Below, in pieces: positions 48,783-58,236 of a DNA stretch of 64,000 nt. Source of the stretch: Epithemia pelagica (Eukaryota > Bacillariophyta > Bacillariophyceae > Surirellales > Surirellaceae); the NCBI GenBank assembly GCA_946965045.2, contig OX337232.1, forward strand, positions 2,604,001 through 2,668,000, in the 5' to 3' direction. The first letter of the stretch is position 1; each line of letters starts with the position of its first letter. Below the pieces are notes generated by a model. The model was not told where the DNA came from and ran no database searches. It worked only from the letters and a program-made list of their open reading frames with translations. The position numbers were made by a program, and so were the translations under genes.

Positions 48783-49322
48783 TCATTCAAGACTTATCAT
48801 ACCATGCCCACAATTACTTGTAGAAACTGCTGATAGACTAAGACCATTCAAAAAATTAAAAAGCAACATAATTAAAAAGCACCATTTTTCGTTGTTATAC
48901 ACACTTGTTGCTTCAATACATCACGGTGGGGCTGGAAAGCCACGTCCAGGCAACTGAGGTGGGTACTCGTTGTTACGAGAGGAATCTGACGATGAAGCAG
49001 CTCATATTCAACGCCACCTTGATGTATATTCCATGATCCAAAGCCAACAAATCTATGCACTCCATTGAGTCAAGGTTCGCCACTGGAGTTGGAGATGGCC
49101 AGAGTACTTGACGTACATAAAAATATCAATACTTCCAGTTATTGAATCTCGCCACCATGCCTGTGTCAAAAATAACAACCGTTGTAACTCGATACAAAAG
49201 ATGTTTGGACCTAGGTTTCGTCACTGTGATCTGGGACCAGTTGATCTGAATGGATGTGATATTCAAGAGCTTGTGTCGATTTTTGATTCTCCATGAATAA
49301 TTCGGGTACATGTACAAAAGCT
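48783..49322. other. Convergent intergenic space
   Basis: Between the DUF924 stop and the stop of the minus-strand WD40-like gene. It is A/T-richer than the coding regions. Nothing else was seen. Confidence 0.4.
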
Positions 49323-51065
49323 TCAAGATCCACCCCATAGATGAAGGTCGGAATTAGATGAGAGTCCAACCAGTCGTGTTCCTTGAACGTTCCAGGTCAA
49401 ATGTGTCATTGGTGTTGCAAGTCCATAGTCGTCCATGATTTGTGGAGTGAAACTGCCAAGGAGTCCTTCTTGATGAGTATGAGAGTTGCCGGACGACTCG
49501 CTTGACTGAAAAGCGTCGTATTTTCGTTTCTCGTCAAGGGATGCACCGGACCAATTCGACTTTAAAACACCTTTGATGGAGGCCGAGTACATGGATATAT
49601 TCACCTTGTTGACAAAGGTATGTCGGTCTTCGTGAAACGATGCACAGGCCAGAGTGGATTGGTGAGTGTTCAAGGCAAATGGAAAAGAACGAGAGCTACC
49701 GCCCGTGAATCCAAAGGGTGGCATGGGCTGGGTCGTGACTCTTCGAGTTTCGCCCGTCGCTAAATCGACCATCCAATGAGCAATCCTCTGCTGATGATTC
49801 GTTGTGGTAGTGGCCACATGTAGCCGACCTTTCTCGTCCAACGCCTTGAGATGAAAGACGGATGGCCCGGGAACACTTGTCTTGTCCCTTTTCAATGCCA
49901 TGGTTGGTACTGGAACTTGTGCCACGGGATCGGCCCTCTGGACTCGAGCTCCAGCTTCAAACAAAGTGTTCAACGATGAAACCTCGTGGAAAGGTCGACG
50001 GCTGTATCGAATGTCCCACAAGTGAATCTTGTACATATGTCGCTTCTTGTCTTGAGAATGGATACAAGAGGTTGTGGCAACCGAGTGTTCATTTACAAAA
50101 CAGGCCAACTCCAAGCGAATATGGTTGCTGCTGCTCCTGTTGCCATGATTTTGACACAGGAATACCATGTGCTGAGAAAGTGATCGTCCATTCGTATTGG
50201 TTTCCAGATGTGCACGGCATCGACTGTCATGGACGCAAAAGTAATCACGATCCGCTCCAACATGCAGTGCCAGCACCGAGGACGGGCTCCGCTCGAGAAA
50301 ATCCCAGCTTGGATGGTTACAATGAGCGATAGCCGAAGCACAAGACGTGGGAGCACCCTTGAATGATGGACACGATACATGTTGATAGACTTGAGATACA
50401 AGTCGAGTTTCACAACGTTTGGGAGTCTGCACAGTCAGAAAAGCAGACGAAATCGGAGAGAATGGTCTCGTGCCTTGAACGGATGAGGGACTTTGACGAG
50501 TTTGTCGTTCTGTATCGTAAATATCGTATCGTCCATTCGGTGCGCCCGTGACAAAGGCGGTCCCTCCAAATAAGCCCGTTGTGTTCTGATAAGGATAAAG
50601 ACGCTGTTGACAGTTTGGAGGATCCTTTTGCTGATCCAGACGTGCGAGACAAAATCCCCGATTGCCTGCTATGGTACGCTCTTCTTCATTGAGGTTGTTC
50701 GCAGAGTCTGGTAGTGCAATCACATCAATGCCATGCTTATGTGAACAGAGAACCAAACGACCTTGGTCCAAGAACGAGCAGTGGTAGTAAGACTTTCTGA
50801 TCTCTCGAGGACGAGAAAAGATCAGAGACGGCGACGAAGATGGCAGGAATATACCGTCTTCTTCACCATGATGTGGTTGTCCCTGGGAGCTCAAGATTCG
50901 GTACCTGACGATGCGGTGAACATGTGAGATTCGTTCGTGTCGGAAACGTTGGCAGACATTCCTGAGTGACAGAAGATGTGGCTGATGTATTGTGAAAGGA
51001 GAGAAACAGTAAAAGTTGTTGTCATTCATGGGAGAGACTTGGTTCTTCTGGATAATCTGTAACAC
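49323..51065 (-). CDS. WD40-repeat-like protein
   Basis: The intronless ORF encodes 580 residues with weak, irregular WD40-type blades: YDIYDTERQTR (about 180), IHLWDIRYSRRPF (about 345, the clearest WD motif), FPFALNTHQSTLACASFHEDRH, and a final LTWNVQGTRLVGLSSNSDLHLWGG at the C-terminus. WD40 propellers act as protein-interaction platforms; a DCAF-like adaptor role is conceivable but I cannot show it. The gene is divergent to a BUB3 gene with 324 bp between the starts, so they may share a promoter. ATG 51065 opens the frame; a second ATG 12 codons later is also possible. Confidence 0.65.
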   Translation of the reverse strand: MLQIIQKNQVSPMNDNNFYCFSPFTIHQPHLLSLRNVCQRFRHERISHVHRIVRYRILSSQGQPHHGEEDGIFLPSSSPSLIFSRPREIRKSYYHCSFLDQGRLVLCSHKHGIDVIALPDSANNLNEEERTIAGNRGFCLARLDQQKDPPNCQQRLYPYQNTTGLFGGTAFVTGAPNGRYDIYDTERQTRQSPSSVQGTRPFSPISSAFLTVQTPKRCETRLVSQVYQHVSCPSFKGAPTSCASAIAHCNHPSWDFLERSPSSVLALHVGADRDYFCVHDSRCRAHLETNTNGRSLSQHMVFLCQNHGNRSSSNHIRLELACFVNEHSVATTSCIHSQDKKRHMYKIHLWDIRYSRRPFHEVSSLNTLFEAGARVQRADPVAQVPVPTMALKRDKTSVPGPSVFHLKALDEKGRLHVATTTTNHQQRIAHWMVDLATGETRRVTTQPMPPFGFTGGSSRSFPFALNTHQSTLACASFHEDRHTFVNKVNISMYSASIKGVLKSNWSGASLDEKRKYDAFQSSESSGNSHTHQEGLLGSFTPQIMDDYGLATPMTHLTWNVQGTRLVGLSSNSDLHLWGGS

Positions 51066-51389
51066 CTCTCATTGAGAATCATCCATCATCGTCCTCCCCA
51101 AAGTCCCGAAAAACAACGGATGTGGATGTGGCGGTGCAATTTGCCACCCCGCGCTGCGCGCAAGCGAACCTACCGCAATCGCGCCTTTGCATAGCGCGCC
51201 CTCCAAGGCCATACCCGCGCTATGGTCGCAAGCGTGACACTAAGGTACCTACTCTATCACCTTTGTCGCATCTTTCCCATTTCCCAAACACAAGAAGCGA
51301 AGAGGTTACCCCTACCTAGATGACAAGGGAAACCTACGACAGCACGTACAATCAAAGCGGCGCTAGGACCGAAAAATAAGAACGTGATC
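51066..51389. promoter_or_regulatory. Divergent promoter, WD40-like gene / BUB3
   Basis: About 320 bp with a CG-rich patch (CCCCGCGCTGCGCGCAAGCG near 51150) between two divergent starts. No exact E2F consensus was found. Confidence 0.45.
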
Positions 51390-52523
51390 ATGGCCAAGAG
51401 TGGAGACGATCCTACGTCAAATGAATCCCTGGAGGAAGCGGCCGTAATTCCTGATGCGAAAACCTTGCCAGATCCTCCTACCGATGCAATCTCCAAGCTG
51501 TCGTTCCTCCCCTCTTCTTCCATGTCGTCGTTATTGGCAAGCACGAGTTGGGATGGAGGGCTGAGACTGTATGATTGTGACGCAATGGAATGCAAACTAT
51601 CGCATTCCGCCGCAATTGGTCCTCTCCTGAGTTTGGCAGTGGTGGACGAAGGAATTGTTTTTGTTGGAGGTCTCTCGGGTTCGATTTTACGCATGAATAT
51701 ATCACAAAGCGACAGTACATCACCCGAAATGGAAAAAGTGGGAAACCATTCATCCTCTACCACCGACACAATGACCTCAGCGGCCTGCTCTTGCTTGATA
51801 TCCATGCCATCATCTCCGTCGCTATTGGGATCAGCCGGATGGCACGGTAAATTCCATTTGTGGGATATCCGACAATCGCCAACTGTCGGATCTCCGTCAC
51901 CTGTTTTATCAGTCGATTTACCAGGGAAAGCGTTTAGCATGGACGCGATAGAGAGCAAAGTCGTGATTGGATGTTCGGGGCGTCGCACTTGTTTGCTCGA
52001 TATCCGAAAGGAGGGAACCTCCTCATGGACCGCCGAAACGGTTCTGGACGCGGAATCTTCACAGAAACACCAAACGAGATGTGTCAAGTTCTTTCCCAAC
52101 GGCAAAAGTATTGCAGTAGGCTCTATTGAAGGCCGAGTGGCGGTCGAATCGGTTGAGCTAGAAACAGGAGATGCCCCACCGAGTGCCATGAAAAAGATTT
52201 ATGCCTTTAAATGTCATCGTGATGGAGATTTGGTTTATCCGGTCAATTGTATTGACTTTCATCCCAAATTTGGTACCTTTGCGACAGGAGGGTGTGATGG
52301 GACAGTGGTGACATGGGATGGAGCTAATCGGAAGCGACTCACTTCGTTTAAATTTCCAACGTCAGTGGCCAGTTTGTGTTTCAATCACGATGGCTCCAAG
52401 ATGGCTGTGGCATCCTCCTATACCTTTGAAGATGGGGAGAGGGAACATCCCAGAGACGAAATTTACATTCGACCCATGAGAGAAAGTGATTGTGCACCCA
52501 AACAAGTTGCCAGTTCGTCCTGA
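51390..52523 (+). CDS. BUB3: Mitotic checkpoint protein BUB3 (WD40)
   Basis: The 377-residue intronless ORF has the BUB3/RAE1 pattern of WD40 blades: ISKLSFLPSS, LLASTSWDGGLRLYD, GWHGKFHLWDIRQ, RCVKFFPNGKSIAVGSIEGRVAVE, then the family-specific stretch KKIYAFKCHRDGDLVYPVN, DFHPKFGTFATGGCDGTVVTWDG and ASLCFNHDGSKMAVASSYTFEDGE with HPRDEIYIRP at the end. The YAFKCHR and GTFATGGCDG motifs favour BUB3 over RAE1. BUB3 binds BUB1/BUBR1-type proteins at kinetochores in the spindle checkpoint. ATG 51390 (ATCATGG) is preferred over 51384, two codons earlier. The loop after blade 2 is longer and Ser/Thr-rich. Confidence 0.9.
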   Translation: MAKSGDDPTSNESLEEAAVIPDAKTLPDPPTDAISKLSFLPSSSMSSLLASTSWDGGLRLYDCDAMECKLSHSAAIGPLLSLAVVDEGIVFVGGLSGSILRMNISQSDSTSPEMEKVGNHSSSTTDTMTSAACSCLISMPSSPSLLGSAGWHGKFHLWDIRQSPTVGSPSPVLSVDLPGKAFSMDAIESKVVIGCSGRRTCLLDIRKEGTSSWTAETVLDAESSQKHQTRCVKFFPNGKSIAVGSIEGRVAVESVELETGDAPPSAMKKIYAFKCHRDGDLVYPVNCIDFHPKFGTFATGGCDGTVVTWDGANRKRLTSFKFPTSVASLCFNHDGSKMAVASSYTFEDGEREHPRDEIYIRPMRESDCAPKQVASSS

Positions 52524-53034
52524 CAACAAACCTACGCCAGGATGGAATGAATGGTGCAGCGACACTGATACAATAGTTTTTTCGAGGTGAAACGGGCTCT
52601 AGAATTCCGACTTTCTTACTGTAACCTTAGTGAGAAGCTTCCGTAGACAGACTTGGTACGTACCATGACCCCCAGTCCATGAAATATGCAAAATAATCTC
52701 TGCTATTCTAACGGGATCGTCTCTAGTTCAGATTCTTGTTTCATTTATCATTTCTCCAAAATACCTTTTACCGACTACTCTTACGTGACAATCTGGTGAT
52801 AAATCATGGAAGAAACCGATAGTCGAAGAGACAAGAGTACTTCTGCGTACTTTGGCTGTCCGATATCTACTGTTGCTATGTTCTCAATAAGTGCGACTGT
52901 GATTTCAGGGAAGCCAACTTGCACGGGACTCCCTTGTTTCCACGCTTCGGCGAACGTCGAACTGCTGAGTGACTTCGTCGTGCTGGTCCTGTCTTGGGTT
53001 TACATGAAAGCACTCGATCGACGAAACCAAGAGA
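52524..53034. other. Intergenic region upstream of the NTPase-nuclease gene
   Basis: No supported gene. ORF 52806-53063 overlaps the next gene in another frame and has no recognisable domain. Confidence 0.4.
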
Positions 53035-54501
53035 ATGTCTACCGACCAAACCACAAGTTCTAGCGTAGCCGAAGAGTTTTCCTTTGTGCCCCAGCAGACG
53101 TTTTCGACGTTTGAGCCGGTTGGCTTCGGTCCCTTCGTTGTGAGAAGAGAAGCCTTGCTACAACGCATCATTTCGGAAGCGAATCCGCGCCAGTCGTGTC
53201 ATATCAGTGGTTGCAAAGGTGCTGGGAAGACTACTGTGCTCCATCAGCTGGGTCTACGTCTCCAGGAGAGTGGAAAGGAAGTTTACCTTTTTGCAAACGC
53301 CAGTGAACTCAGCCGAGTTGACGTCATCAAATTTGTCAAAGGTATTATTCGCTCAAAGAGACAGGTTTATTTGCTGGTGGACGAGACGCAGGATAACACA
53401 ACGGCCGCGCTGTTCACGTTGCTTCTCAAGAACAACATGGGCCACAATATCACCACCATTGGGGCTGGTGTTCCAAAATTTCAAACGGTTTCGACGCAAT
53501 TTGCTATGAAGATCACCACGGATGAACTGTTTATCAGCACTAAAGAAATGCTCATCTCTGAGAACATACTTGGTCACTTTTCGACTGGGGCGGCGACACT
53601 CAAGCAACGAAGCGAGATCGAAAGCCTTCTAGGTCGAATTCGAGACTATGTTGATGGGCACATTTATCCACTCATGTGGCTTGCCGAAAGACTTGTTCCA
53701 ATTGTTATCAACGGTGGTACGGCCGATGAAGCAGGCTCGCATATGTTCTCCTCCGAGTTTCGAGCATCTCCGGAATTCAAGTCAATGAGAGACCGAATTG
53801 TTCCTGAAATTGATTCTCAAGTCTTTCGTGCGCTATTCACCATGAATCCGGATGTTGCATCAATGAAGGAACTCCGGCGTTATGGTCTCTGTGACAAGTC
53901 CAACAAGCTTATGTCACAGCTACTCTTTGATGGCTATGTTGAATCATTGACAGGACAGCAACCTTTTGGGGATCGTTTATCTCGAGGAACCAGTGGAATA
54001 AAGCAACTTCTGCGATTTGCTTTGCCGCAAATGAATTGGCAGCCATATTTGTCTCATGGTGGGCCTATCGAAGACGCCTTAACGTTTGAACTCATGCTGA
54101 TTCTTTCGTGAGTGGCACATCTTGGCACGCGACTATTCAACCCAAAGCTCATCAATTCTGCTGCAGGGAGGAAGCCGGATCTCTACGTCAATAATACCGT
54201 GGACAGTTACGTTGAGTGTATCCTCACAACATCAAACAGCGATTCTGAACGGAAGAAACTAGATGAGCATATTTCAAGGTTTTACTGGGAAAAGTATGAT
54301 GACCCTCAGAAGCACTCTCCACCAGCCTACTACCAGATTGCCCCGTCATCTGATTTTGCAATTCTGAACTACCAAAACTTTGGCACTGATCCTATGCGGC
54401 CCTTCCACGCAGATTTTCAAGGTGATATCTTCAGCAAGCGAGTATTCACATTCATCATGACAACAGAGGAAATCTATTTGGGATGTATACGCATCGGCTG
54501 A
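53035..54501 (+). pseudogene. Crinkler-type P-loop NTPase plus PD-(D/E)XK-like nuclease, interrupted by TGA
   Basis: The frame runs from ATG 53035 to TGA 54109-54111 (358 residues) and continues in the same frame to a second TGA at 54499-54501. The first part is an AAA/STAND-like P-loop NTPase: Walker A GCKGAGKTT (about 61), Walker B VYLLVDETQ (about 119), then TTIGAGVPKFQTVS. The second part resembles the small nuclease fold seen after such NTPases in Crinkler-type (CRN/RHS-like) eukaryotic proteins: KPDLYVN, YVECILTTSN, then ISRFYWEKY and DFAILNYQ. The usual Lys after the Glu is missing. A GTGAGT donor overlaps the TGA, but the only nearby acceptor joins out of frame, so a nonsense mutation is likelier than splicing. 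No N-terminal LFLAK/LxLFLAK-type header is seen. Family by eye; moderate confidence. Confidence 0.6.
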
Positions 54502-55342
54502 CACTAGCAAGAAAGGTACTCCTACTAGAGTAGGCGGTGCGGCGAGGGTCCCCACCATTCCCCGATGTTCGGAAATATTGGCTCGATATATTGCACAGCT
54601 CCGCCTTCGAGTTCTTAAATTGCCTGCAAACTACGCAGAAATTGCAAAGAAAGACGGCGGGTGTGCTTTCACCTCACAGCTGACGTATTTGTTGTGGAAT
54701 ACCTAGCCTTCATGCTTTCGGTGGCTCGCCTGATAGGTTGCACTCCCAAAATGCCTTGGGATCCTGCCCAAATTGTGAAAATTGGACTTTTCCTCTCTGG
54801 CCATGCTTTTTTCGAACACAAGGACCAAGGGCCAATATTGGAGCTTGTCAAGAAGTTCTTTCTAAGTTTGGTCCCTATGATGCTTTGGCACCTACGCCGT
54901 TTCTTTTTATTCTTCTTGCGTTCAGTGTCCTGATGCCATTTGCGAACGCCATTTCATATCTGGTCAATACCATTTTTGATTTTGGGAAGAAAACAACATT
55001 ACCTCGTGGTAAGAAGTGGCCTATGTCCAAGTCATACTTCTTTTACTCAGAACTGACTGCGGTTGGCTGGGAAGATTTCAAATTTGTTGTTGGGCAAGTC
55101 ATCGCTGCGTTCTTAATATTTCGACATATGATTGTGGATGCACTATTCCAGCATAGAGCAACTTCTGGCTGAACAACGAGTGATAGGGTAGTGGGATAAC
55201 GAATCTCTTGAGTACATAAAACGGAGAAACAACAGCGTCGCTTTGTGATCCTCATTTTCTATTCTATCCACTGTATTGACACCAAGGTGCAAATTCTCTC
55301 ATGGCTTGGGCCAGCAGACTAGGTAACTCTTCGAAATGTCTT
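54502..55342. other. Degenerate coding-like region downstream of the NTPase-nuclease gene
   Basis: Starts with a near-palindrome CCTACTAGAGTAGG at 54521-54534. Then broken open frames appear in more than one frame: PTIPRCSEILARYIAQLRL in one; 54661-54933; and 54738-55172 with hydrophobic segments (FLFILLAFSVLMPFANAISYLV, then FKFVVGQVIAAFLIF). They may be remains of a membrane-protein gene or the tail of the neighbouring locus. No family is recognised. Confidence 0.35.
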
Positions 55343-56809
55343 CTATGGTGAAGGAATCGTCTCAAGTTCCGATTGAATAAGTTGAACCAAGAACTCAATG
55401 TCCTGATGCTGATTCATTGACCCCGATGGCAACCAATGAAGTCGAAGGTGGCTTGCATTATTCCAAAAGTCAAAATCCATCATTGTTGGGAAGTCTTTCT
55501 TCTTGGTTTTCCCCACAAAACTGTCTTCGGTGCAAAAGTAAAGAATGACGGCTGCTCTACGAGGTAACATTGTGGCAAGAGAAGTTGATCCTCCAACTAC
55601 ACTAACAAACACCGATGCATCGACCACCAATTCAACTTGCTGCTTTATTGAAAGGCGTGCCAGCTCCACAGCCATGACACTTGCACCAGGAATGTGTCTT
55701 TGAACGGCTTCAATCTGAGAAGCAAAATCTTTTCGTCGAATCCGATTGTCGGTCGAGTTAACGGAAAAGACGATTTTGGGAACACGTCTGTCGTTGGTGC
55801 TTGGTGAATCTAGTATGTTTTCCACCATGAACGAGCGGAACGCGTAAAAGGCATGACCTCGTCCTGAATTGTGCACGTGCTGATAGTCATCTAAATTTTG
55901 TCCATGACGGTTGTATCCGTGATCCGTCAACATTCCAATACCGACGGCGCCGTCTCGTGAACACACGAGATTAGATTTGTTCACTGTATGATCGGGATAG
56001 GGATCAACTTCATGCTGCACGAGGTCGACTGTGGACATCGTTACAAATTCGGATAAACCCAATAACTGTAGAAACTTTGCAACCATTTTCCGGCAGTGAT
56101 GGATAACAAAACATGCATCATCAACATCTATCAACATCATGCGTTTCTTGCTGCTGTCATGATGGGATTGTCCACCGTAATGATACATGGAGAGCAAGGT
56201 GAAGAAAGGAAGAAAATAATCCCACAACAAATGGCCAGGGTTCGATGCGTGGGTGGGTTCCAAGGAAAATGGAATCAAAAAAATATCCTGTGGTAGCTCA
56301 TAGAATCCTCCTCGTTCTTTGCTGGTCAGTTGGCGAATGGTGGGGAACCACGCCAAATTCGTACTGAAGCGAATATTTTTGCCTGTCATGACGCTCGAGT
56401 TCCTCGTTCTAGATCCAATGGATATAAAGTCACCATCAGGTACATTGTTAATAGATGAATCCAATTTTTGTTGCGTCGTCGAAGGGAAAACAACAAATTC
56501 ACGCGAAGTCATATCCACGCACATGTATCGAACCTGACAAGATATATAACAAGGAGCTTGCTTCCGAACAAAGTTGTCACCAAGACAATGTACATGAGAT
56601 GTTGGTATAGAAGGGACATACGAGACTCGTTCTCCCGCAAACCAAAAATTTGTCTCCCGAGAATGTTGCCGATTTTCTTTCAGCATGTCCATTTCATTTT
56701 GCACAATGTTCCGTATCAAATCCAAACTTTTTGGAGAGTCCATGGACGACATTGGGATCCAATGCACAGTCAAATGTGACAGATGAGTCCATAGATCCCA
56801 ATTCTTCAT
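55343..56809 (-). CDS. GT61-like glycosyltransferase domain, second of two
   Basis: This 488-codon ORF (first ATG 56809) has no signal or transmembrane anchor. Its first about 40 residues (DLWTHLSHLTVHWIPMSSM) repeat the type of sequence found at its own end (DFWNNASHLRLHWLPSGSM), so it starts with the C-terminal piece of an upstream domain. The frame is in fact open upstream to about 56915, continuing the domain of the gene at 56884-58236. The domain itself has HVHCLGDNFV, CYISCQVRYMCVD, DHGYNRHG, NSGRGHAFYAFRSFMVEN and VSVVGGSTSLATMLPRRAAVILYF, similar to DUF563/GT61 transferases that add pentoses or GlcNAc in the Golgi. Most likely the second half of a tandem-domain protein. Confidence 0.7.
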   Translation of the reverse strand: MKNWDLWTHLSHLTVHWIPMSSMDSPKSLDLIRNIVQNEMDMLKENRQHSRETNFWFAGERVSYVPSIPTSHVHCLGDNFVRKQAPCYISCQVRYMCVDMTSREFVVFPSTTQQKLDSSINNVPDGDFISIGSRTRNSSVMTGKNIRFSTNLAWFPTIRQLTSKERGGFYELPQDIFLIPFSLEPTHASNPGHLLWDYFLPFFTLLSMYHYGGQSHHDSSKKRMMLIDVDDACFVIHHCRKMVAKFLQLLGLSEFVTMSTVDLVQHEVDPYPDHTVNKSNLVCSRDGAVGIGMLTDHGYNRHGQNLDDYQHVHNSGRGHAFYAFRSFMVENILDSPSTNDRRVPKIVFSVNSTDNRIRRKDFASQIEAVQRHIPGASVMAVELARLSIKQQVELVVDASVFVSVVGGSTSLATMLPRRAAVILYFCTEDSFVGKTKKKDFPTMMDFDFWNNASHLRLHWLPSGSMNQHQDIEFLVQLIQSELETIPSP

Positions 56810-56883
56810 TGCTGGTCGGTTACTGGCTTTCCCTGCATAAGGTTTTCCTCTGATTGCAACGTCCGTTATATTGTAATAGAGAA

Positions 56884-58236
56884 TTAAGGTGGATCCAGGA
56901 GGAAGGAAAAAAAGGGAATGACACTTTCACCTGCAGCCGAAACCACGACGTTTGCCCGCTGAACACGCGACACTTGTTCATGCCAAGAAACGCTTGTTAA
57001 ATTGACGCTGTCCGACACATAGCTCATGGTATCATTAACGAGATGTCGATGCAAGTGATGCAATTGCTTGTGGAATGCATGATCTGGTTCCGACGGCGTA
57101 GACTGGCTACTGGACGCTAGGAGAGAAAAGAGGGTTGTTGGATGGGTGAATGCAGAGAACCCGGCATTCTCTAGGCAATAGGAACGAAAGTCATTCAACA
57201 GCGGGCCTCGACCCACATTCTGCGACACCTGGTAATCTGTAACATATTCTCCATGCCCACGCTTGACTCCATGATCTGTCAATGATCCCAGACCAATAAT
57301 GGCATGCGGGGCACACATTATCCGAGCTTTTTGGTCAAGCCTTGATGAGTTTGTGATCCAATCAACAACCATTTGGTGTGTGTCCTTCAAAGGAGGATGA
57401 CCGCGTCCAAGCTTCAACATGGAAAGAAGGGGTTCAAAGGCTCGACTTACTTGGGTAAGATCAGAATCCTGTTGCTCTGTTGTTGAAAGAAGCAAATCTG
57501 ACTTCTCTAATCCAAACATAGCTAAGAGATTGTAAATGGGAAGCATGTAATCGAATAGAATCTGAGACACGCTCGATGTGGACAATGCATCCGCACCAAA
57601 CAAAACCCAAACAAGGTCATTTTGTAATTCAAAGTATTCTTGATTGGAATAATCTTCCAAACGACGTATCTGTGGGAAAAAAGCTTGTTGCTTTTGTTTT
57701 GGTCGAAGTGGCCAAAGTGAAACACCGGTTTGGTTAAAGTCCGTCGAGCTTCTAGCATAGACAGAAAAGTTCTTTGAATGATGCAAGAATTTTGTGTGAG
57801 CCGCGGCTTCTGAGGATTGGAATAATACATATTCTTTGGACTCTACGTCGTAACACAAATGTTCCAGATGGCATGATTTGAATCGCCAAGTGTTGGTCAA
57901 AAAGTTTTCTCCGACGCAGTGAACTATGGACGGACGATTGCGAGACTTCCACGACAGTCGAATGCCTTCCTCATTTGACCTAACTCTATCATTGGTATTC
58001 CGTTTTGCTTCTTGCGACAAAGCCGTCTGCTTTTCGTTTGAATTTGGGCTAGTCACCGCATCCTGGAACTCCACCTTGGATCCATGTCTGTACGGCGTTC
58101 TTGTCGTCTCTTTGGTCGTTGACAGACCATGCAACAGACTTGCCTGAAGAACGAAATATAAGCACACAGCAACTAGCAAGGACGCACGGCATAGAATGAT
58201 CAAGCTCTTCCATTTCAACCAAACTTTCGTCCCCAT
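56884..58236 (-). CDS. GT61-like glycosyltransferase, N-terminal domain with membrane anchor; frameshifted end
   Basis: The 450-residue ORF begins with a type II anchor (KWKSLIILCRASLLVAVCLYFVLQASLL, about 9-36), a stem, and a GT61-like domain: IVHCVGENFLTNTWRFKSCHLEHLCYD, LVWVLFGADALS, DHGVKRGHGEYV, NVGRGPLLNDFRSYCLEN and VVVSAAGESVIPFF. It stops at 56884 before the conserved end. At 56907-56913 there is a run of seven T on the coding strand; one more T (or two fewer) would join it directly to the reading frame that runs into the ORF at 56809. The predicted product would be a Golgi lumenal protein with two GT61 domains. The run may be a base-call error or a real mutation. Confidence 0.72.
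   Translation of the reverse strand: MGTKVWLKWKSLIILCRASLLVAVCLYFVLQASLLHGLSTTKETTRTPYRHGSKVEFQDAVTSPNSNEKQTALSQEAKRNTNDRVRSNEEGIRLSWKSRNRPSIVHCVGENFLTNTWRFKSCHLEHLCYDVESKEYVLFQSSEAAAHTKFLHHSKNFSVYARSSTDFNQTGVSLWPLRPKQKQQAFFPQIRRLEDYSNQEYFELQNDLVWVLFGADALSTSSVSQILFDYMLPIYNLLAMFGLEKSDLLLSTTEQQDSDLTQVSRAFEPLLSMLKLGRGHPPLKDTHQMVVDWITNSSRLDQKARIMCAPHAIIGLGSLTDHGVKRGHGEYVTDYQVSQNVGRGPLLNDFRSYCLENAGFSAFTHPTTLFSLLASSSQSTPSEPDHAFHKQLHHLHRHLVNDTMSYVSDSVNLTSVSWHEQVSRVQRANVVVSAAGESVIPFFSFLLDPP

Noticed and set aside
54109-54111. Selenocysteine reading of in-frame TGA codons
   Set aside because: The TGA is not in a redox motif, and the other in-frame TGAs are in retroelements; no SECIS-like structure was evident by eye.
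54109-54170. GTGAGT...CTGCAG intron removing the TGA of the NTPase-nuclease gene
   Set aside because: Joining these sites gives the wrong phase and meets a stop after nine codons, so the intron does not restore the frame.
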